NCBI RefSeq assembly: GCF_000414115.1 | Contig: NZ_AOPZ01000017.1 | Coordinates: 107,520-171,519, forward strand | Reading direction: 5' to 3' | DNA: 64,000 bases | DNA from: Streptomyces aurantiacus JA 4570 | Lineage (GTDB): Bacteria > Actinomycetota > Actinomycetes > Streptomycetales > Streptomycetaceae | Shown here: positions 55,145 to 64,000 of the stretch, one piece after another | Layout of the letters: each line of letters starts with the position of its first letter | How positions within the stretch are numbered: position 1 is the stretch's first letter | Made by a program: the position numbers and the translations under genes | Notes under the pieces: model-generated | The model's database searches: none | Told to the model about the DNA's origin: nothing | The model's input: the letters and a program-made list of their open reading frames with translations, nothing else

Positions 55145-57469
55145 ATGCCCGTCCCGTCCAGAAGAGCCGTGCTCGCCACCGGTCCCGCGCTCGGCGGCGC
55201 GATGCTCGTCGGCGGCCTCCCCGCGCAGGCCACAGCCGCCCCGGACACACCACGGCGGCCGGAACCGTCCGCTCCCGACCCCTGGTGCACGGTTCTCGAC
55301 GACGCGGACATGGTGTGGCGGCGGATGCCGAAGACCTGGTACGAGGGCCCGTTCCTGGGCAACGGCTTCCTCGGCTCGGGGATCTACGCGGAGCCGGGCC
55401 GCGAGACGAAGGCGGTCCGCTTCAACGTCCAGCACTCCGAAGTGCAGGACCACCGCCCGCAGTTCGGCTCCCTCTTCGGCCTGGCCCGGCTGCCGATCGG
55501 CCACTTCACGCTGGAGCCGGTCGGTACGATCACCGGCCTCGACTGGCGGCTGCGGCTGCGCGACGCCGAGCTGACGGGGACGCTCACCACGGACCGCGGC
55601 ACGCTCCGCGTCCGCGCGCACGTGCACAGCTCGCGCGCGGTCCTCGCGGTGGAGGTGACCGCGAGCGCGGGCGAGCGCGGCTTCCGCTGGGTGTTCCATC
55701 CGGCGGAGGCGATCAGCCCGCGGGCCGCGTTCAAGCCGGCACCGGCGGGGTACGAGGGCAACCCGCCCGCGACCGTCGAGCGGCACGACGGGGTGTCCGC
55801 GGCCGTGCAGCCGCTGCTCGCGGGCGGGCAGCACGTCACCGCCTGGCGGGAGCAACTCCGGGGCGGGGCGCGGACGTTGTACGTCCATGTCGCGCACTCG
55901 CACCCGAAGTCCACGGCCCGCGACCGGGCGGTGCGCGCGGTGCGGTCCGCCGCCCGGCTCCCGTACGATGCCTTCGCGGCGCCGCACCGCGCGTGGTGGG
56001 GCGCCTACTACCGCAAGAGCTTCCTGTCGCTGCCGGACGCACGCATGCAGCGCTTCTACTGGATCCAGCTCTACAAGGCGGCGGCCGCGGCCCGCCGTGA
56101 CGCCCCGGTGATGGCGACCTGCGGCCCCTGGCTGGAGCCGACGCCGTGGCCGAACACCTGGTGGAACCTGAACGTGCAGCTGGAGTACTGGCTGATCCAC
56201 GGCTCCGACCATCTCGAACTCGACGCCGTGACCCGGGCGTTGAGCGAGTTCCGGGACAATCTGGCCAAGGAGGTCGCCGCCCCGTACCGCGCGGACTCCC
56301 TCGGCGTGCCCCGCACCACGGACACCCGCCTCGTCAACGGCGCCTCGGTGACGAACGGCGGATACGGTGTGGGCATCCCCGGCCAAGACCCCCCAACGCC
56401 CGAGGTCGGCAACCTCACTTGGGCCCTGCACAACGTCTGGCTGAGCTACCGCCACACCATGGACACCGCGCTCCTGCGCGACACCCTCTTCCCCCTCCTG
56501 CGCGGCGCCGTCAGCTACTACCTGCACTTCCTCCACCCCGGCCCCGACGGCAAGCTGCACCTGCCGGCGACGTTCTCCCCCGAGTACGGCGGCAACAGCC
56601 GTGACTGCAACTACGACCTGATGCTCCTCACCTGGGGCTGCCGCACCCTCCTGGAAGCGGCCGAACTCCTCGGCGTCGAGGACGCGTTGGCGCCGCGCTG
56701 GCGCGAGGTCCTGGCCAGGCTCGTCGCGTACCCCACCGACGGACACGGCTACATGATCGGCGCGGACATCCCCTTCGCGAAGTCGCACCGCCACTACTCG
56801 CATCTGCTCGCGGTCTATCCGCTGTACGAGGTGACGGGCCGCACCCCGGCCGAGCGGGCGCTGATCGAGAAGTCCCTCGCGCACTGGGTCGGCTTCGAAG
56901 GCGCCCTGCAGGGCTACACGTTCACCGGCGCGGCATCCATCTCGGCGCTGCTCGGCAAGGGCGAGGACGCCCTGAAGTACCTGGGTGAGCTGATGAACCG
57001 GTTCATCCAGGCCAACACCATGTACAAGGAGTCGGGCCCGGTCATCGAGACGCCGCTGTCGGCCGCGCAGTCGCTGCACGACATGGTGTGCCAGTCGTGG
57101 GGCGACGTCGTCCGCGTGTTCCCGGCGCTGCCCGCCGCGTGGGCGGACCTCGCCGTGCACGGCTTCCGTACACAGGGCGCGTTCCTGCTCAGCGCGGTGC
57201 GCGAGAAGGGGGCGACGCGGTGGGTGCGCCTCGTGAGCGAGGCGGGCGCGCCGTGCGTCGTGCGCCACGGGATCGCCGGGCCGATCGAGGTCCGGGACGG
57301 GCGGGGCCGGCCGCTGCGGTACGAGGACGCGGGCGACGGCGCGATCCGCATCGCGCTCGGCAAGGGCGCGTCGGCGCTGATCACGGCGCGCGGTGACCGC
57401 CCCGACCTGCGGATCAGCCCGGTCGAGCCGAACGCGGCCGCGCCGCGCTGGGGGCTGCCGACGGCCTGA
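55145..57469 (+). CDS. Tat-exported GH95-like glycoside hydrolase
   Basis: A 774-residue exported enzyme. The signal peptide has a twin-arginine motif (SRRAVLAT) followed by a hydrophobic core and a cut site near AQATAA. The mature part fits the (alpha/alpha)6-barrel hydrolases of the GH95 alpha-fucosidase type: N-terminal GPFLGNGFLGSGIY, then QLYKAAAAARRDAPVMATCG, PWPNTWWNLNVQLEYWLIHG and HYSHLLAVYPLYEV in the barrel. Catalytic residues cannot be placed firmly without an alignment. The ATG at 55145 has GGAGG 5 bases before it; an ATG at 55115 lacks that. It converges on the ada-alkA gene and is probably monocistronic. Confidence 0.72.
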   Translation: MPVPSRRAVLATGPALGGAMLVGGLPAQATAAPDTPRRPEPSAPDPWCTVLDDADMVWRRMPKTWYEGPFLGNGFLGSGIYAEPGRETKAVRFNVQHSEVQDHRPQFGSLFGLARLPIGHFTLEPVGTITGLDWRLRLRDAELTGTLTTDRGTLRVRAHVHSSRAVLAVEVTASAGERGFRWVFHPAEAISPRAAFKPAPAGYEGNPPATVERHDGVSAAVQPLLAGGQHVTAWREQLRGGARTLYVHVAHSHPKSTARDRAVRAVRSAARLPYDAFAAPHRAWWGAYYRKSFLSLPDARMQRFYWIQLYKAAAAARRDAPVMATCGPWLEPTPWPNTWWNLNVQLEYWLIHGSDHLELDAVTRALSEFRDNLAKEVAAPYRADSLGVPRTTDTRLVNGASVTNGGYGVGIPGQDPPTPEVGNLTWALHNVWLSYRHTMDTALLRDTLFPLLRGAVSYYLHFLHPGPDGKLHLPATFSPEYGGNSRDCNYDLMLLTWGCRTLLEAAELLGVEDALAPRWREVLARLVAYPTDGHGYMIGADIPFAKSHRHYSHLLAVYPLYEVTGRTPAERALIEKSLAHWVGFEGALQGYTFTGAASISALLGKGEDALKYLGELMNRFIQANTMYKESGPVIETPLSAAQSLHDMVCQSWGDVVRVFPALPAAWADLAVHGFRTQGAFLLSAVREKGATRWVRLVSEAGAPCVVRHGIAGPIEVRDGRGRPLRYEDAGDGAIRIALGKGASALITARGDRPDLRISPVEPNAAAPRWGLPTA

Positions 57470-57568
57470 GCGGGTGGTACGCCGCGCACGCCGCCCGGGC
57501 AGCGCCCCTGGGCCCGTCCGGGAAGTGAACTCGCCTCACCCATGGGCAAGTTGCCGCACAACAGGCGA

Positions 57569-58983
57569 CTACGCCGTGAGGAGCCGTTCCTCCTCCGCCC
57601 CCGCCCCCGGCTGTCCCGCCTGCGTCCGCAGATGACGCACCGCGTACGAGCGCCAGGGCCGCCACGCGTCGGACACCGGCTCGCCGGGCGGGGCCACGTC
57701 CGGGTCGCCGAGGGCCCGCGTCCGGATGGCCGCGGCCGCCGTCGCGTCCACTCCGGGCACCGCGCGCAGGGCCCGCTCGGCGTCGTAGCGGTCGGCGCCC
57801 GCGTCCAGGCGGACGGTGCCGTCGGCGAGGGCGGCCGCGAGCGGCAGCCGAGCGGCAGCCGGTGGGCGAGGGCGTCGGGCGCGGGGAAGACGTGCGTGAG
57901 CGTGCCGCAGGGCGACGGCAGCGGCGTGCCGTACTCGACGACGAGGCGCCGCGCCTCCTCCCTGCCCACGACCGCCCGCACCGCGAACTCCTCCGGGTCG
58001 GCGGCGCCCGGCGAGCGCAGGCCGGGGCGGGCGCGGACCAGCGGGGCGAGGCGGGGGTCGGCGGCCAGGCGCTCGTCGACGGCGTACGGGTCGGCGTCCA
58101 GGTCGAAGAGGCCGCGAAGCCGCTGGACGGCGGTCGACAGGTCCCGCAGGTCGGTCAGGTGCAGGCGGGCCTCCAGCCAGCCGCAGCGGTGCGTGTCGCC
58201 GCCCCTGCGCGCGTCGCGCTCCTCCACGGCCACGATCCCGGAGGCGTACGGCAGCCGCAGCGTGCGCCGGTACGTACGGGCGCCGCGCTCTCCGCCGACC
58301 TCCTCCACGCCGGGCAGGGCCTCGTCGGCGAGCAGGTCGAAGACGGCGGCGGCCTGGTAGGGGCCGCGGTGCGCCAGGCGCAGCGGGATGCCGGCGGAGG
58401 GGGTGCCGCGGCCGCCGCCCCGTTTGGGCGCGGCGGCGCGCAGGCCGGTGGGCGTCAGTTCGTACACGGCGCGGATGGTGTCGTTGAACTGCCGGACGCT
58501 GGCGAATCCGGCGGCGAACGCGATCTCGGTGACCGGCAGGTCGGTGGTCTGCAGGAGCACGCGGGCGGTGTGCGCGCGCTGCGCGCGGGCGAGGGCGACC
58601 GGGCCCGCGCCGAGCTCGGCGGTGAGCTGGCGCTGGACCTGGCGGGCGCTGTAGCCGAGGCGGACGGCGAGGCCGCCGACGCCCTCGCGGTCGACGACGC
58701 CGTCACCGATCATCCGCATGGCGCGGCCCACGACGTCCGCGCGGACGTTCCACTCGGCGGAGCCGGGCACGGCGTCGGGCCGGCAGCGGCGGCAGGCGCG
58801 GAAGCCGTTGCTCTGCGCGGCGGCGGCCGTCGGGTAGTAGCGGACGTTCTGGCGCTTGGGTGTGACGGCCGGGCAGCTCGGCCGGCAGTAGATGCCGGTC
58901 GTCTCGACGGCGAAGAAGAACTCCCCGTCGAAACGGGCGTCACGACTGCGCACGGCTTCGTACCTGGTGTCGTGGTCACTCAC
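57569..58983 (-). pseudogene. ada-alkA type DNA repair gene, frameshifted by an 11-bp duplication
   Basis: The gene encodes an Ada N-terminal zinc domain (YCRPSCPAVTPKR with NGFRACRRCRPDA), an AraC-type HTH (VGGLAVRLGYSARQVQRQLT) and an AlkA-type DNA-3-methyladenine glycosylase (from about residue 200). The reading frame is good to the segment LAHRLPL, and then the 11-bp tandem duplication GAGCGGCAGCC (57839-57849 and 57850-57860) shifts it. If one copy is removed the protein continues as AAALADGTVRLDAGADRYDA and ends properly at 57569 with the expected AlkA C-terminus. As written, the frame runs on through unrelated sequence to 56914. Either a recent mutation or an assembly error. Confidence 0.85.
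57839..57860. repeat. 11-bp tandem duplication causing the frameshift
   Basis: GAGCGGCAGCC occurs twice in direct succession. Deleting one copy restores the reading frame of the AlkA domain exactly. Confidence 0.95.
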
Positions 58984-59166
58984 GCCATCCAGTGTGGGCC
59001 GGGGCGGCCACCGGGGCTAGCGGAAATCGGACGCCGCGTTCGCCGCCCCACCGCACCGGGGACCAAGCGGCTCCGGTGCGGCAGGCGCCCCTGCAAGGGG
59101 CGCGGGGAACTGCGCGATCAACCCCCACCAGCCCGCAGGCTCACAACCGGCCTGCCCGGCGGTGCC

Positions 59167-60297
59167 TCAGCGAAGTCGCCCACGCTTCGCCTCCATCGCA
59201 GCCTTGCCTTCAGCGCCGCGCCGCTTCCACTCGCGGCGCATATCGGCCCGAACCCGGGCATCGGTCTTGGCAACGATGCGCTGATTCTCACGGATCAACT
59301 TGCGGTAGCTGTCGAGCCGCCGCTCAGGGAGTGTGCCGTCCTCAAGGGCGGCGAGCACCGCACAGCCCGGCTCCGCGACATGCGCGCAGTCCTGGAAGCG
59401 ACAGCCCTGGGCGAGTTCCTCGATCTCGGCGAAGACCTGCCCGACGCCGGTCCCGGCGTCGTACAGGCCGACGCCCCGCAGCCCCGGCGTGTCGATGAGG
59501 ACCCCGCCGCCGGGCAGGACGAGCAGGTTGCGGGTGGTGGTGGTGTGCCGCCCCTTGCCGTCGACGTCACGGATGGCCTGTACGTCCATGAGGTCGGCGC
59601 CGGCGAGCGCGTTGGCGAGGGTGGACTTGCCCGCGCCGGACTGCCCGAGCAGCACGGACGTGCCGCCGGACACGACCGCCGCGAGGACGTCGACGCCGTC
59701 CCCGTGGGCGGCGCTGACGGGCAGCACCTGGACGCCGGGCGCGGTCGTCTCCACGTCCTCGACGAGGTACGACATCGCCGTGGCGTCCGGCACCAGGTCG
59801 GCCTTGGTGAGGGCGACGACCGGCTGCGCGCCGGACTCCCAGCCGAGCGCGAGGAACCGCTCGATGCGGCCGAGGTCCAGCTCACCGGCGAGGGACACGG
59901 CGATCACGGCGTGGTCGACGTTGGCGGCGAGGATCTGCCCCTCGGACCGCTTGGAGGAGGTGGACCGCACGAACGACGTGCGCCGCGGCAGGTAGTCCCG
60001 CACATAGCGCGGGTCGCCGCCCGGCGCGTCCACGGCCGCCCAGTCGCCGGTGCAGATGACCCGGAGCGGGTCGTGCGGCGTGACGTACGTGGTGTCGGCG
60101 CGGATGACGCCTTCCTCGGTGACGACGAGGTCGCAGCTGCCGCGGTCGACCCGGACGACCCGCCCGGGCAGCAGCCCGCGCTCCGCGTACGGGGCGAAGG
60201 CGGCGGCCCACTCCTCGTCCCAGCCGTAGGGGGCGAGGGCGTGCGAGGCGGAGCCGGAAGAGAAAGCAGAGGAGGACGGAGAAGCGGAGGAAGACAA
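59167..60297 (-). CDS. rsgA: ribosome small subunit-dependent GTPase A (RsgA)
   Basis: A 376-residue circularly permuted GTPase. The N-terminal OB-fold domain contains TGDWAAVDAPGGDPRYVRDY; then the G-motifs come in permuted order: TKADLV (G4), PVSAAHGDG (G5), GQSGAGKST (G1, P-loop) and DTPGLRGVG (G3). The C-terminal zinc site is CRFQDCAHVAEPGCAV. RsgA helps mature the 30S ribosomal subunit. I use the TTG at 60297, which has a GAAGGG ribosome binding site 6 bases upstream; an ATG at 60345 would add 16 residues of weak sequence. A 23-codon leader ORF lies just upstream, and a hairpin covers the ribosome binding site. Confidence 0.9.
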   Translation of the reverse strand: MSSSASPSSSAFSSGSASHALAPYGWDEEWAAAFAPYAERGLLPGRVVRVDRGSCDLVVTEEGVIRADTTYVTPHDPLRVICTGDWAAVDAPGGDPRYVRDYLPRRTSFVRSTSSKRSEGQILAANVDHAVIAVSLAGELDLGRIERFLALGWESGAQPVVALTKADLVPDATAMSYLVEDVETTAPGVQVLPVSAAHGDGVDVLAAVVSGGTSVLLGQSGAGKSTLANALAGADLMDVQAIRDVDGKGRHTTTTRNLLVLPGGGVLIDTPGLRGVGLYDAGTGVGQVFAEIEELAQGCRFQDCAHVAEPGCAVLAALEDGTLPERRLDSYRKLIRENQRIVAKTDARVRADMRREWKRRGAEGKAAMEAKRGRLR

Positions 60298-60302
60298 GGG
60301 GA

Positions 60303-60317
60303 ACCCTTCACAAGGGT
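60303..60317 (-). promoter_or_regulatory. hairpin covering the rsgA ribosome binding site
   Basis: On the mRNA strand ACCCTT (60317-60312) pairs with AAGGGT (60308-60303) around GTG. The AAGGG that forms the ribosome binding site of rsgA is inside the second arm, so folding would block initiation at the TTG at 60297. Confidence 0.55.
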
Positions 60318-60363
60318 GGCCCCGGCCCGCGCGCCGGACAGGCACGCAGAAGAAGAAGGAAGG

Positions 60364-60435
60364 TCAGCCGGAGACCACGGAGGTGATGTGCAGACATGTC
60401 TGGATGCGGGCAGCGCCCTGCGCAACGACAGCCAT
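60364..60435 (-). CDS. putative 23-residue leader peptide upstream of rsgA
   Basis: A strong AGGAGGTG at 60442-60449 stands 6 bases before an ATG at 60435. The frame encodes MAVVAQGAARIQTCLHITSV followed by VSG and stops at 60364-60366. It is on the same strand and 66 bp upstream of the rsgA TTG. A TAATGT about 75 bp upstream (60505-60510) could be the -10. It is too short for a normal protein and fits a translated leader; coupling through the hairpin at 60303-60317 would let leader translation affect rsgA expression. Confidence 0.55.
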   Translation of the reverse strand: MAVVAQGAARIQTCLHITSVVSG

Positions 60436-60514
60436 CGGTCACACCTCCTGAGTCCTGCTCGGCCGGCAACGGCGGTGGTGTTGGTGCACCGCCGGGCAAC
60501 GCTCAGCACATTAG

Positions 60515-63589
<3,075 letters not shown>

Positions 63590-63725
63590 GAGGAGGACGA
63601 CGGGGCGGCGCGCCCCGCGGCCGCCGGGTTCCGGGAACCGTCCTGACCCGGAGAAACACGGTTACGGCCGCCTAGACTGGGAATCACGACGACCCACGCG
63701 CCGCCCTGGGGGGAGGGAACCACCT

Positions 63726-64000
63726 GTGTCACAGCAGCAGCTCGGCCGCCGCCCGGCCCGGCCGGATCCCGGGCCGCCTCCCCCGGGCGATTCGCGCCAG
63801 GGCCGGTTCGTGGGCTGGCTCGGCGGCTTCGGCTGCGCGGCCGCGGGGTACGCGGTGTTCCAGTCCCTGGTCGGCGTGTTGCCGCAGGAGATCTCCGGGG
63901 ACGCGGCGCGGTACGGCATCGCGGCGGTCAGCGGCGTCGGCACGGGCCTGGCCGCCTGGCTGGCGGCGGCCCTGCTGCGGGCCGGGCCGGGCCCGGGCGA
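63726..64000 (+). CDS. start of a membrane protein, cut by the window edge
   Basis: Only the first 91 codons are present. The GTG at 63726 follows GGGGAGGG. After a Pro-rich hydrophilic stretch the sequence has two hydrophobic segments (VGWLGGFGCAAAGYAVFQSL and GTGLAAWLAAALLRA). A TAGACT at 63673-63678 may be its -10. Family not recognised. Confidence 0.65.
   Translation, partial: MSQQQLGRRPARPDPGPPPPGDSRQGRFVGWLGGFGCAAAGYAVFQSLVGVLPQEISGDAARYGIAAVSGVGTGLAAWLAAALLRAGPGPG

Noticed and set aside
56914..57838. C-terminal extension of the ada-alkA frame as written
   Set aside because: After the 11-bp duplication the frame is shifted; this part is antisense to the GH95-like gene and not protein-like. 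The true C-terminus is in the other frame ending at 57569.

Overview
The window is a 64 kb piece of a high-GC actinobacterial chromosome, almost certainly Streptomyces. The signs are the strong G/C bias at third codon positions, GTG and TTG starts with GGAGG-type ribosome binding sites, a MatA/MatB-like pair for aggregation polysaccharide, a DUF2637 membrane protein, an RsbW-like ATPase, an iron box of the DmdR/IdeR type, and a short intergenic repeat (CCCGTCCGGCG...GAGGACGAGC...) present at three places. It reads as ordinary chromosomal-arm or flank sequence with one decayed mobile-DNA scar. No rRNA, tRNA or CRISPR array was seen.

Layout. 1-5.7 kb: a WYL-type regulator cut by the window edge, HutD-like protein, PIG-L deacetylase, GNAT acetyltransferase, APC permease and an unknown helical protein. 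6.3-10.1 kb: a three-gene operon (matA-like, matB-like, LytR-CpsA-Psr gene) for surface polysaccharide synthesis and attachment. 10.5-18 kb: an adenylate-forming ligase, a DsbB/DUF5993 pair, a LysE exporter, a secreted repeat protein and two FAD enzymes. 18-24.2 kb: a 1523-residue CHAT protease-STAND NTPase-TPR protein preceded by a small protein resembling the effector-associated constant component EACC1. This is the best candidate here for a poorly described conflict (immunity) system. 24.4-28.3 kb: a deacetylase lipoprotein, P450, TetR regulator and divergent short-chain dehydrogenase.

28.4-37.2 kb is a purine catabolism block: XdhC, an AzgA-like purine permease and the three xanthine dehydrogenase subunits, all transcribed leftward, with a divergent PucR-family regulator as the likely controller. 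37.4-45.2 kb holds a TPR protein, a GntR regulator, an iron-box-controlled FhuF-like reductase, a DUF2637 protein, an RsbW-like ATPase and a GH38 alpha-mannosidase.

45.2-48.1 kb looks like the scar of an integrated element: fragments of a serine recombinase and other coding remnants, a lower-GC membrane protein gene, a 52-residue membrane protein and an XRE regulator that has lost its N-terminus. A methyltransferase with a leader hairpin follows. 49-64 kb holds a PoxB-type pyruvate oxidase, a PP2C-like protein with degenerate active-site motifs and long repeats, a TrmB/LuxR regulator, DUF456 protein, a Tat-exported GH95-like glycosidase, an ada-alkA gene broken by an 11-bp tandem duplication, rsgA with an upstream 23-codon leader peptide, a GH2 beta-galactosidase and the start of a membrane protein.

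Coordinates and translations were read directly from the sequence. Family names come from motif recognition, without database searches.
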